Below the pieces are notes generated by a model that was not told the origin of the DNA, did no database searches, and was given only the letters and a program-made list of their open reading frames with translations. Shown here one piece after another: positions 1 through 8,124 of a DNA stretch of 9,572 bases; the first letter of the stretch is position 1, and each line of letters opens with the position of its first letter. Source of the stretch: Mucilaginibacter sp. (GTDB lineage Bacteria; Bacteroidota; Bacteroidia; Sphingobacteriales; Sphingobacteriaceae); contig JAICXZ010000064.1 of NCBI GenBank assembly GCA_025934475.1, forward strand, positions 1-9,572, given 5' to 3'. A program made the position numbers and the translations under genes.

Positions 1-1583
1 CCAGTTCCGTTTTGAATTATCGACACACCCGTGCGTGGCTGGTTCATCACCGTTTCCGCTATCTTCCAGCGACGGATATCCCAGTACCGGCTCTCTTCAA
101 AGGCCAGTTCTATGCGGCGTTCGTTTTGGATCACCGTGCGCATTTGATCCTGGGTCATGCCTGCCGCTAGTCCGTATGAGTTATCGGTGCCTGGCTGTAT
201 CCCTGCCCGCTGCCTGATAGTCGTTAGCGCCTGGTAAACGCTGGCATCTGGTCCTACAGCTTCGTTTTGAGCTTCGGCGTAGTCTAAAAGAATATCAGTG
301 TAGCGTATAATAAGCCAGTCTTCGTTGTGACCGCTATAGGAGTTGGCACTTTCATTATACCCCATGAATTTGCGCATGTAGTAGCTGGTTTGCGTTTGCT
401 GCAAGCCTAGATTAGGTTTGCTTAGCCCACCTTCATAGGTTTGCAACGGGGTATTGAGCCATTCTGCACCATTGTAAAGCAGGGTGTAACCAAAACGGGG
501 ATCGCGATTTGTGTAAGGATTATTAGGATCGTAACCAGATGCCGGGTCGGTGATTGCTAAACCATTATTCATTGGGAATGCGTTAGCCAGCTCCTGGGTA
601 GGACTGGTTTGCCCCTTGCCTACCGCAGCCGTAAAGCCTACAGGGCCGTTGGCTGTTTCAATGTTGTGGCCGTTATCAACCTCCCGCATAAATATGATCT
701 CGGGATTATTCTGGGTCAGGAATACGTCAAGGTATTTTGGCACCAGTGAATAGACACCCAAATTCATTACATCTTTTGCAGCGGCAGCGGCCAATGCCCA
801 TCGGTTGGACTGGAAATCGGAATAACCTGTTAAAGGATTAGACGCATCTATATTCCCGCCGTTGAACAGCGGACTTGCTGCGTAAAGCAATACGCGCGCC
901 TTCAGAGCTAATGCTGCGCCCTGGGTTACCCGGTGGCTATCGGCGTTAGGGTTAGCCAAAGGAGCAGTCAATAAAGTATCTTTTATTGCATCACATTCAC
1001 TTACTATGTATTTAATGCAATCGTCAAAAGTATTTCGTGGAAGTGCAACGTTATCGGTTATGGTGAACACCTTGTTGCCTAATAGCGGAACCCCACCATA
1101 TCTTTTTACAAGCTCGAAATAAAAGTAAGCCCTCAGGAAGCGAGCCTCATTCTTCCACAAATGTTTAATGGAATAACCATTGTATTTTGCCAGAACCGGC
1201 ACCACATCAACGTTATTGATGAAAATATTAGCGCTGCGAATACCCTGGTAGTAGTAAGCCCAAAGATCCTCATCTTTTGGCACTGTATAAGAGTTGTATG
1301 CGGCGGTGGACAAGATGGTCACCTCGTTAGATGGGCCAAGCGCTGACGATACTGCATCATCAGATGCCGCGTCCAGGTAATCGCTCCCTATCCTGTTATG
1401 CCCATTCTTTAACTTAGCGTATATGCCGTACAAGAATGCCTGTGCATTTACACCGGCCGAGTCCTTCGTGTCGAAAACGTAGTTGATAGTTACCTTATCA
1501 ACCGGGAACTGTTCGTACTTTTTACAACCGGCAATTACCGTGATAACTGCAAGCGCGAAGATCAAAGTTTTGTAGCCTTTCAT
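1..1583 (-). CDS. SusD/RagB-like outer-membrane lipoprotein SusD-2 (3' end cut by window edge)
   Basis: This gene opens at the ATG whose first base is 1583 and stays open for 527 codons to the left edge without a stop. The start is supported by a lipoprotein signal peptide (MKGYKTLIFALAVITVIAGC; lipidated Cys20, then KKYE) and an A-rich stretch, AGAAAGAAC, just upstream. SusD-family landmarks are RAYFYFELVKRYGGVPLLG (about residues 151-169), ALKARVLLYAASPLFNG (226-242), NGLAITDPASGYDPNNPY (340-357), YTDILLDYAEAQNE (428-441) and NERRIELAFEESRYWDIRRW (487-506). Compared with the 568-residue SusD-1 in this window, roughly the last 40 residues are missing, including the usual LWPIP...NPGY end. 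It starts 28 bp after the SusC gene, the canonical susC-susD arrangement, so it is probably the lid that captures glycan for that transporter on the cell surface. The family is certain; the substrate is unknown. Confidence 0.95.
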   Translation of the reverse strand, partial: MKGYKTLIFALAVITVIAGCKKYEQFPVDKVTINYVFDTKDSAGVNAQAFLYGIYAKLKNGHNRIGSDYLDAASDDAVSSALGPSNEVTILSTAAYNSYTVPKDEDLWAYYYQGIRSANIFINNVDVVPVLAKYNGYSIKHLWKNEARFLRAYFYFELVKRYGGVPLLGNKVFTITDNVALPRNTFDDCIKYIVSECDAIKDTLLTAPLANPNADSHRVTQGAALALKARVLLYAASPLFNGGNIDASNPLTGYSDFQSNRWALAAAAAKDVMNLGVYSLVPKYLDVFLTQNNPEIIFMREVDNGHNIETANGPVGFTAAVGKGQTSPTQELANAFPMNNGLAITDPASGYDPNNPYTNRDPRFGYTLLYNGAEWLNTPLQTYEGGLSKPNLGLQQTQTSYYMRKFMGYNESANSYSGHNEDWLIIRYTDILLDYAEAQNEAVGPDASVYQALTTIRQRAGIQPGTDNSYGLAAGMTQDQMRTVIQNERRIELAFEESRYWDIRRWKIAETVMNQPRTGVSIIQNGT

Positions 1584-1611
1584 GTTCTTTCTATCTAAAT
1601 CGGCTTTGTTG

Positions 1612-4600
1612 TTAAAGCTTTACGTTAATACCTGCGTTAAATACTCGTTGAATAGGGTATGCGATGCCGTTTACCTCAGGGTCAACTCCCTTGTAACCAT
1701 AAAGCGTCAACAGATTTTCGCCATCCACAAAAATTCTAATACCCGAAACGCTTATCTTATGTGCCCAGCCGGCTGGCAGGCTATAACCTACCTCCGCATT
1801 CCTCAGCCTGAAATAGTTCCCCGAGCGCACATACAGTGAAGACCAGGCGGTGTTATTGGCATTACCCAATGACAGACGCGGCATAGTTGCTGTAGCAGCA
1901 GTTTCCGGCGTCCAGCGATTGGTTAATACATTGTAGCCTTGTCCGCTGTAAACCAGCCCCAGGAAGCCAACGCCCTCAAAGCCATTAACCAAGCCGTTAT
2001 CATATAATATCTGGCGATTAGCAACGCCCTGCAGAATAGCGCTAAAGCTGAAACCTTTGTAGTCAAAGCCTACTGTGGTACCGTAGAAAAACGTTGGTTT
2101 TGTGTTACCAATTGCAGTAATATCAAACTGGTTGATTATACCGTCGTGGTTTAGATCAGCATACTTCACATCTCCCGCTTGCGCAGAGTAACCGGTAGTT
2201 GTTGGGCTCGAAGCTGCTTCCTGTGCAGTCTGGAAGATGCCAATTGCTTTATAACCGTAAATTGCGTTTACAGGTTCGCCGGTATGTTTTATCCATGGAT
2301 AAGGAGTTGGTTCTTCATCGCTATACACAACCTTCGATGCCTGGATGGATGCGTTGCCGGTGATGAAATAGTTGAAGTTGCCCGCGTTGTTCTGATAGGT
2401 TAAAGAAAGCTCGCCACCTGTATAAAGGTTGACACCGATGTTTTCGTAAGGATAGCTGGCACCTAATAATGCTATACTTGCACCCCTTATTTGCAGCAGA
2501 TCATAATAGCGATCATGGTAATAATCGGCGGTGATCTTTAAATGGTCATTGAATAAGCCAATATCAGTACCGAAGTCCAGTTTATGAGCTTTTTCCCATG
2601 TGATGTAGGGATTGGCCAAACCGTTTTCCAATTCGCTTTGCACATTGCTGCGGGCCGTACCTGTAGTATAGGCGTATCCCTGAGAAGCGCTATAGGTTTG
2701 CAGGAAGTTATAATAACCGTAATTGTCCACATTGGCATTGCCTGTTTTGCCATAGCTTAAGCGCCATTTCCATTCGCTGACCCAGCTGACATTATCCTTG
2801 ATAAAGTTTTCTTTACCCATCTGCCAACCAAGGCCGCCTGCATAGAATAAACCAAATTGGTGTCCCGGTGGATAACGGTTGTAGCTGCTGTTATCAATTG
2901 CACCTTCTACAAAATATTTGCCGTCATAATTATAAGCTGCCTTAAGAGCCTGATTTGTATTCACCTGCGACAAATCGAAATTGAGCACCACAGAGCGGTA
3001 GTCATAAAATGCCATCGCGGTAATATTGTTCTTGCCGAAACTCCTGTTATAGTTCAACGATCCCTGCCCATACGCATATCGCGCACTTGATACGGTATTG
3101 AATGAATTGCTTTGCGAGACTGTTGACCCGATCGCAGAATAGCTGCTGTCGGAATACAAGTAGGCGTTGTTCTGCAAACTCCGGTTGATAAAACTCTGCG
3201 ATGAAAATGACACATTGCCCTTTCCTTTTGCAGATAAACCTTTCGTAATACTGCTCAAATCATAATTCAGATCCAGGTTTGCCAGCACGTCGTTGCTGTT
3301 TGTCCTTTCATAACCTGAGTATTCGGTTTGTGATAAGAGGTTATTAGTGTAAAGCGATGTTCCAGCAAACGACCCGTTTGGATTGTAGACCGGATAGGCA
3401 TTATTCGGAGTAGTATAGAGCGTATTCAAGATATTATTGTACCCACTGCCCGGCTGGGTTGTTTGCTGCACACGGCCGAATAATTGCAGATCGACATTGA
3501 ATTTGGGCGTTACATTTACGCTCACATCCGAATTGATCATATACCGGTTGAGGTCGTTATTAGTATTATATAGCGACCCGGGCGCATTTTTGAACATACC
3601 CTGCTGATCGAGATAGTTTACCGAAATGGTATATTTAGCTACCTGCGTCCCGCCGTTCACATTCAAGCGGTAGCTGGTCATCGGCGAATAATTTTGCAGA
3701 ATGGTATTGAACCAGTTTACATCAGGATGGCCAGTAGGATCAGTGTGATTGCGATAAGCGTTAAAATCGCTGCTGCTATAGATAGCCGGTTTTCCATCGT
3801 TCTGTAGAGCTTCGTTATAAAGATAGGCGTACTGGTAAGCGGGCAATGGTGCGGGTAATCCAAGCGGATGTTGCAAACCAGTTTGCGCGGTTAACGAAAT
3901 GCGTGGCTTACCTGCCTCTGGATGCCTGGTTGTAACCAGCAACACACCCCTTGAACTGTTATCGCCAAGTAGGATTGTCGAAAGTCCGTCCTTCAACACC
4001 GAAATAGACTCAATACTTTCGGGATCGATTGAAGAGATTTCACGCTGTACGCCATCAATAACTGTAATTGGCGTTTGTCCGCGCAAACTTAATGATATCT
4101 CATTATTGTCGTTTGGAGCATAATTATTGTGGTCGACCACGTTGCCAATAAAATCCGGGTGACTTTGACCGCTGGTCGGCGGTGCAGTGAAACCGCTAAC
4201 TTGCTGTGTATATAATCCCGCCAGCTGCCCGGGCAATGCGTACGTATAAAGCGACGCCGGTGTGGTAGTAAGCTGATTGGTATAAATCGTCGAGATGGAC
4301 CCTAATACCGATTTATGATCAGCCGTACCATACAGTACGTCAAGTTTATCCTGCGACTTCAAATAAGTCGGTATCAGGTGAACATTAACCGTATCCGAGC
4401 CCTTAACAGTTGCTTCGCGAACGTAAAAGTTCTTGTAGGCAAATACGAGAACATCGCCGGCCGATGCTTTAAGAGCAAACTGACCCTTTACATCTGTAGA
4501 GGTCGAATCGGTTTTCCGCTTCGTAACAACGTGCACGCCCTTTAGCGCTACGCCATATTCGTCGACTACGGTGCCGCTTACCTGTCCGGATGCCGCGTTC

Positions 4601-4749
4601 TGTTTCGATCCCTTAGTTTGAGCAATCGAAACATCGCTTTGCGCTGTGATTACCAGGCAAATAATACAAGGCAGGAAATATTTTTTCAGACAGCGATAGG
4701 CCCCTCCCTGAAATTCAAATTTTGTGTTTTTGCAAAAACGATTTAGCAT
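1612..4749 (-). CDS. SusC/RagA-like TonB-dependent outer-membrane glycan transporter
   Basis: The product is 1045 residues, normal for SusC proteins, which import oligosaccharides across the outer membrane using TonB energy. Order of parts: a signal peptide with a long basic N-region (hydrophobic core about 24-37, likely cleavage near SIAQ at 41-44); a carboxypeptidase-regulatory-like beta-sandwich (about 57-126, SGTVVDEYGVALKGVHVVTK); a TonB plug (about 140-275) with LSLRGQTPITVIDGVQRE and VLKDGLSTILLG; then a 22-strand-type barrel to the end. Barrel landmarks include the DLNHDG loop at 865-870, NYFRLRNAEVGYSLP near 978-992, and the C-terminal FNAGINVKL. The plug motif is atypical: where most SusC proteins read like YGxRAANGV, this one reads LGDNSSRGV (261-269). 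Only one ATG precedes the signal core, so the start is firm. The 44-bp gap from the previous gene has no promoter that I recognise, which suggests read-through from upstream. It should pair with SusD-2. Confidence 0.96.
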   Translation of the reverse strand: MLNRFCKNTKFEFQGGAYRCLKKYFLPCIICLVITAQSDVSIAQTKGSKQNAASGQVSGTVVDEYGVALKGVHVVTKRKTDSTSTDVKGQFALKASAGDVLVFAYKNFYVREATVKGSDTVNVHLIPTYLKSQDKLDVLYGTADHKSVLGSISTIYTNQLTTTPASLYTYALPGQLAGLYTQQVSGFTAPPTSGQSHPDFIGNVVDHNNYAPNDNNEISLSLRGQTPITVIDGVQREISSIDPESIESISVLKDGLSTILLGDNSSRGVLLVTTRHPEAGKPRISLTAQTGLQHPLGLPAPLPAYQYAYLYNEALQNDGKPAIYSSSDFNAYRNHTDPTGHPDVNWFNTILQNYSPMTSYRLNVNGGTQVAKYTISVNYLDQQGMFKNAPGSLYNTNNDLNRYMINSDVSVNVTPKFNVDLQLFGRVQQTTQPGSGYNNILNTLYTTPNNAYPVYNPNGSFAGTSLYTNNLLSQTEYSGYERTNSNDVLANLDLNYDLSSITKGLSAKGKGNVSFSSQSFINRSLQNNAYLYSDSSYSAIGSTVSQSNSFNTVSSARYAYGQGSLNYNRSFGKNNITAMAFYDYRSVVLNFDLSQVNTNQALKAAYNYDGKYFVEGAIDNSSYNRYPPGHQFGLFYAGGLGWQMGKENFIKDNVSWVSEWKWRLSYGKTGNANVDNYGYYNFLQTYSASQGYAYTTGTARSNVQSELENGLANPYITWEKAHKLDFGTDIGLFNDHLKITADYYHDRYYDLLQIRGASIALLGASYPYENIGVNLYTGGELSLTYQNNAGNFNYFITGNASIQASKVVYSDEEPTPYPWIKHTGEPVNAIYGYKAIGIFQTAQEAASSPTTTGYSAQAGDVKYADLNHDGIINQFDITAIGNTKPTFFYGTTVGFDYKGFSFSAILQGVANRQILYDNGLVNGFEGVGFLGLVYSGQGYNVLTNRWTPETAATATMPRLSLGNANNTAWSSLYVRSGNYFRLRNAEVGYSLPAGWAHKISVSGIRIFVDGENLLTLYGYKGVDPEVNGIAYPIQRVFNAGINVKL

Positions 4750-4793
4750 AGTTTTGCTATTTTAGGTATCCAGGTTAAATTCTTCAGCATGTT

Positions 4794-5795
4794 TTAGGAA
4801 CACTTAAAGTTGTATTCGAACGGGCTTGATGTATTACCGTAACCAACTTTTGTCGCACCGGTCTTGTCGGTAATAAAGTAGTCCATTTTGATGATCGTTT
4901 GCGTGTCAGTTGTCCCGAAAAAGGATTTCGGCCAGAAGGTGATCTGGTATTTTTTACTACCATCAGGCATCTGAACCATCTTAGTTTTATCCGTCTGTTC
5001 GCATACGACAATCGTTTGACCATCACTGGTATAGGCGGTAGCGCACAGGTATACTACATCAGCTCCAGTCAGCGCAGTGGTGGTTACATTACCATCGAAT
5101 GTCAAAGTGATATAGTCGTTATCCAGTGATTTGGGGGGATTGATCGTTGTTAACTGCGGATGGCAGAAATCTACAAAGTCACCTGTGCCACCGGTCACTG
5201 AGAAACAGTCGGTGATTTTTTCACTATAGTAAGTTCCATTGCCATCGCTGGTAAATCCATTCCCGCTATCGGTGATTACATACCCCAGTTTAACCTGCGT
5301 GTCATTATTGTCTGCCCCTACTTTTATCTGGATATTCAGGTCGCCTTTTATTTCGCTACCATTATGGGTAAAAGCTTTGTCAGTCTGATAAGCCACCCAC
5401 TCCATGTCGTCGATCAGGTTTCCGCCGATCCCGAAGGTTTTCTTCATATCGTCGGGCCAATTCAAGCCACCTCCGTTTTTTGCAAGAGTCGTGCTTGGTA
5501 CCAGTACCATGTTGCCGTCACCCAGAGTTGGGCTGGTATAAGTGATGGTGGTGTTTTGGGCAGCTTTCCATCCTTTTGGCACCAAAAAGCCGAAGATGAG
5601 ATAATCGGGACCACCATTGCCAACCGTTGGGATATCGATGTGGACAGTTATAGGAACCACCTGCCCAACCGTAGCAACGCCAGGCTGATCAACACCGGTG
5701 ATGATCTCCCCACAACAAGCCAATGCAACGCCCAGTACGATGAGTGCGCACAGCTGCCATATTCCCTTTCCTTTAATGCGTAAATATTGTTTCAT
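4794..5795 (-). CDS. DUF4961-like PUL lipoprotein, putative surface glycan-binding protein
   Basis: The product is 333 residues. The N-terminus has a basic region, a hydrophobic stretch (about 11-26) and a lipobox-like ALAC at 24-27, with Cys27 (or Cys28) as the likely lipidated residue, so it is probably an outer-membrane lipoprotein. The mature part looks all-beta, with alternating hydrophobic and Thr/Ser/Gly-rich strands, and seems to fall into two halves: about 35-200, and about 213-333 with an Ig/SusE-like opening (PPKSLDNDYITLTFDGN). Cysteines 197, 211, 251, 265 and 332 are notable; the first four form two pairs each 14 apart. From memory it resembles DUF4961, a family found next to DUF5004 proteins in Bacteroidota PULs; I could not run a profile search. 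No catalytic motif is visible. It lies 24 bp after the DUF5004-like gene and 44 bp before SusC. Glycan binding is inferred from its position and architecture. Confidence 0.85.
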   Translation of the reverse strand: MKQYLRIKGKGIWQLCALIVLGVALACCGEIITGVDQPGVATVGQVVPITVHIDIPTVGNGGPDYLIFGFLVPKGWKAAQNTTITYTSPTLGDGNMVLVPSTTLAKNGGGLNWPDDMKKTFGIGGNLIDDMEWVAYQTDKAFTHNGSEIKGDLNIQIKVGADNNDTQVKLGYVITDSGNGFTSDGNGTYYSEKITDCFSVTGGTGDFVDFCHPQLTTINPPKSLDNDYITLTFDGNVTTTALTGADVVYLCATAYTSDGQTIVVCEQTDKTKMVQMPDGSKKYQITFWPKSFFGTTDTQTIIKMDYFITDKTGATKVGYGNTSSPFEYNFKCS

Positions 5796-5819
5796 GCTTA
5801 AAATCTGTGATTAAAAAGT

Positions 5820-6263
5820 CTAATTGGATTTTTGAAACACGTATACATAAGTGTTATTTGTGCAGCCCGGACTAAATGTAAGCGTCAGCTGCCGTGCCCC
5901 ATTAACGATCGGGAAATTGAACGCAGTAGCAACGGGCGTAGCTGTTCCGGCTGTAAACGAGATTTTGAATGGATATTTCGGATCATCGAGCGCGTAAGTA
6001 CCATTTTGGCCGACCAAAAAAGGCACTTTGTTAACCAGCGTATACTTACCCTGGTTGAAGTTTAGCCTGAACTGGCTGAAATCAACAATGGCTGTAAGAT
6101 CGGCCCCGTTCCTGGTGGCTTTAATGATCTTCCAGTTGCCGCTAATGTCCTTTACTGCCTCAGCTGCCGGGCCCACTTTTTCCATCTTGCAGGAACCGAA
6201 TAAAGTTCCCAGCAATAGCATCAGCACCAGGCTTATCCTTGATGTATTACAAAAACGTTTCAT
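5820..6263 (-). CDS. DUF5004-like small lipoprotein, lipocalin-like
   Basis: The product is 147 residues with a clear lipoprotein signal: basic N-region, hydrophobic stretch (about 10-22) and lipobox FGSC with Cys25 lipidated. The mature domain starts with ISGNWKIIKATRNGADLT (about 40-57), a GxW opening typical of lipocalin-like beta-barrels, followed by DFSQFRLNFNQGKYTL (61-76) and DDPKYPF (93-99), ending in the strand YVYVFQK. This pattern fits DUF5004 as I remember it; the assignment is by eye. The gene starts 17 bp after the SusD-1 stop, with a purine-rich GAAAGAAA directly before the ATG, so it is almost certainly co-transcribed. The DUF5004/DUF4961 pairing supports both calls. The function is unknown; it could be an accessory subunit of the surface glycan-binding complex. 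A single cysteine remains in the mature domain (Cys134). Confidence 0.85.
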   Translation of the reverse strand: MKRFCNTSRISLVLMLLLGTLFGSCKMEKVGPAAEAVKDISGNWKIIKATRNGADLTAIVDFSQFRLNFNQGKYTLVNKVPFLVGQNGTYALDDPKYPFKISFTAGTATPVATAFNFPIVNGARQLTLTFSPGCTNNTYVYVFQKSN

Positions 6264-6280
6264 TTTCTTTCGACTAATAA

Positions 6281-7987
6281 TTAATAACCGGGATTTTGCA
6301 CCAATTCAGGCGATTTAGCGACTTCGCTTTGCGGGATCGGCCACAAATACATCGCCTTTCTGAAGTTCCGCTGGCGAACCGGAAATGTTTTATAGGTAAC
6401 AGAGTTTCCGTTACGATCGACCTCCATACCCATCGTCATAATATTATCGGTTTGATCTGCTATCTTCCAGCGACGCACATCCCAGAAGCGTTGTTCTTCG
6501 AAAGCAAGTTCTATCCTGCGTTCATTCTGAATCTCGGCCCTCATTTGATCCTGGGTTAAACCTACCGGCAATTGATAAGGACTAAGACCAGCGCGTTGCC
6601 TTATTGATTCGATTGCTGCATAAACCTGTGCTGTCGGCCCTTCAAATTCATTGGCAGCCTCGGCATAGTTCAGCAATATCTCGGCATACCTGATCAATGG
6701 CCAGCAACGATTGGATACGTGCGTAAAGTCATTTGCAACAGCATTCGGGTCCATCATCTTATTGGTGTAATAGCCGGTACGGGTACCAACACCCACTGCA
6801 TCGGTCCCTGTATTTATACCGTTATAGTTGCCAACGAAAATGTTTACCGGAGAAAAGCCGGACTGAAGCCTGTTTTGCAATTGGGTTTGATCATGGATCA
6901 CCGTGAAATTCAAGCGCGGGTCTCGGTTCGCATAGGGATTTTGAGGATCGTAACCCGAATTAGGATCCGTGAGAGCGAGGCCATTCGCCATTGGGAACGC
7001 ATCTACCAGCCCGTGCAACGTGAATGCTCCATTTTGCCCGGTTCTTGATGGCGGGTCCCACAAACTTTCAAAATCGACATTCGATCCGCGCATTAGCGGG
7101 AAGATGTACTCCGTATTGTAACGCAGCGTAAATAGCTGCTGAAATCCGTTGCCCGGAGTTGAATTATCTACATTCAGGCTATATGCCCCCGAGCTGATTA
7201 TTGCGGCCGCGGCATCTTCCGCCAATTTCCATCTGGCAGGATCACTGGTCGGATATCCAACATATTGAGCTTGATCGCCCGCAGTAAGCGTAGTTCCGTT
7301 AAAAAGCGGACTAGCGGCATATAATAACACCCTTGATTTCAATGCCAGGCACGCTCCTTTCGATGCCCGGCCATAGTTTAAGCCGGATTGCGTCATCGGC
7401 AATACATTTGCTGCTGAATCACATTGAGATGTAATGTAATTCACGCAATCGGCATACGTACTTCGTTTTGCCGGGATATGATCGGTATAGGTATATATAG
7501 TATCACCTATCAGCGGCACGCCTCCATAGTGTTTCAACAATATGGAGTAATACCAGGCACGCAAGAACAGCGCTTCTGCCCGATATTCATTTTTGCTAAA
7601 TGCTTTTATTGGCGCACCTGGGAGGTTTTTAAGAAATTGATTGACCGCCCGTATATTATTATAACAAGTTTTATAAGCATCATCGGTTACCACCGCGGCG
7701 TTTACCGTCCCGGTTTCGAAAGACAGAGCCGTAGAGCCAGTAGTTCTATACACTTCCGCCTCATCCGACGACGCGTCCAGTCCACCGTTTCCAAATCGAC
7801 CGGGATTAAAACTAAACCCGGCATTGCTATAAATATTGGATAAAAACGCCACGGTATTGGCACTATCGGCAAAAACAGTTGTTTTTGAGAGATTGGAGGT
7901 CTGCGTTTGACCCAAGAATCCATCCTTTTTACAGGAAACAAAAGAAATTAATAAAGCCGACAGGCACCAGAGGTAAAGTTTCTTCAT
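6281..7987 (-). CDS. SusD/RagB-like outer-membrane lipoprotein SusD-1 (complete)
   Basis: The product is 568 residues, a usual SusD length. It has a lipoprotein signal peptide with lipobox FVSC (Cys19), followed by KKDGF. Family landmarks are NEYRAEALFLRAWYYSILLK (133-152) with HYGGVPLIG (153-161), ALKSRVLLYAASPLFNG (215-231), NGLALTDPNSGYDPQNPYA (335-353), RYAEILLNYAEAANE (433-447), NERRIELAFEEQRFWDVRRW (488-507) and the hallmark C-terminus LWPIPQSEV...NPGY (548-568). SusD proteins are alpha-helical, TPR-rich surface proteins that capture glycans and cap a SusC transporter. This copy has no SusC in front of it: it is the first gene after a candidate promoter, and the only SusC in the window comes three genes later. 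It is a diverged paralogue of SusD-2, with conserved blocks in the same order. It may bind a different glycan segment, or share that SusC. Confidence 0.97.
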   Translation of the reverse strand: MKKLYLWCLSALLISFVSCKKDGFLGQTQTSNLSKTTVFADSANTVAFLSNIYSNAGFSFNPGRFGNGGLDASSDEAEVYRTTGSTALSFETGTVNAAVVTDDAYKTCYNNIRAVNQFLKNLPGAPIKAFSKNEYRAEALFLRAWYYSILLKHYGGVPLIGDTIYTYTDHIPAKRSTYADCVNYITSQCDSAANVLPMTQSGLNYGRASKGACLALKSRVLLYAASPLFNGTTLTAGDQAQYVGYPTSDPARWKLAEDAAAAIISSGAYSLNVDNSTPGNGFQQLFTLRYNTEYIFPLMRGSNVDFESLWDPPSRTGQNGAFTLHGLVDAFPMANGLALTDPNSGYDPQNPYANRDPRLNFTVIHDQTQLQNRLQSGFSPVNIFVGNYNGINTGTDAVGVGTRTGYYTNKMMDPNAVANDFTHVSNRCWPLIRYAEILLNYAEAANEFEGPTAQVYAAIESIRQRAGLSPYQLPVGLTQDQMRAEIQNERRIELAFEEQRFWDVRRWKIADQTDNIMTMGMEVDRNGNSVTYKTFPVRQRNFRKAMYLWPIPQSEVAKSPELVQNPGY

Positions 7988-8028
7988 ACTATATGTTTAC
8001 AACCAGCATTTTGTTCTTTAAAAGCAGC

Positions 8029-8043
8029 AGCAACGGAGTCGCT
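8029..8043 (-). other. Possible small hairpin in the SusD-1 mRNA leader
   Basis: On the minus strand this reads AGCGACTCCGTTGCT, which can fold into a 6-bp stem (one G-U pair) with a UCC triloop. A further 5-bp pairing, ACCAG (8045-8049) with CTGGT (8002-8006), could enclose it and place a larger structure just before the SusD-1 start. No Shine-Dalgarno sequence is visible before that ATG. The element is short, matches no RNA family I know, and may be chance. Confidence 0.25.
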
Positions 8044-8091
8044 ACTGGTATAATTGGTTTAAAATTCGCCGTGGGCGGGTTTATAATTATA

Positions 8092-8124
8092 TTGCTAAAT
8101 TATATCATAAAATCGATTTAGCAA
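8092..8124. promoter_or_regulatory. Perfect 9-bp inverted repeat overlapping the promoter, candidate operator
   Basis: The arms TTGCTAAAT (8092-8100) and ATTTAGCAA (8116-8124) are exact reverse complements separated by 15 bp (8101-8115). One arm covers most of the proposed -7 box and the other covers three bases of the proposed -33 box. Two-fold symmetry at this spacing, with arms on both promoter elements, is what a dimeric repressor or activator site would look like. The A/T richness of the region raises the chance of coincidental symmetry, but each arm contains an internal GC pair and has no mismatch. The cognate regulator is not in the window. Confidence 0.5.

Noticed and set aside
4744..4759. 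Inverted repeat TAGCA / TGCTA spanning the SusC start codon
   Set aside because: Five base pairs in an A/T-rich gap is expected by chance; it has no extension or G/C-rich core to suggest translational control.
4744..4791. A 15-codon leader ORF (MLKNLTWIPKIAKLC) overlapping the SusC start
   Set aside because: The ATG has no ribosome-binding sequence, the peptide lacks regulatory codon runs, and such short frames are common by chance between genes.
5364..5783. Plus-strand open frame of 139 codons
   Set aside because: It is fully antisense to the DUF4961-like gene, has no recognisable motif, and has a composition typical of a shadow frame. The same applies to the plus-strand frame at 7424-7843 inside SusD-1.
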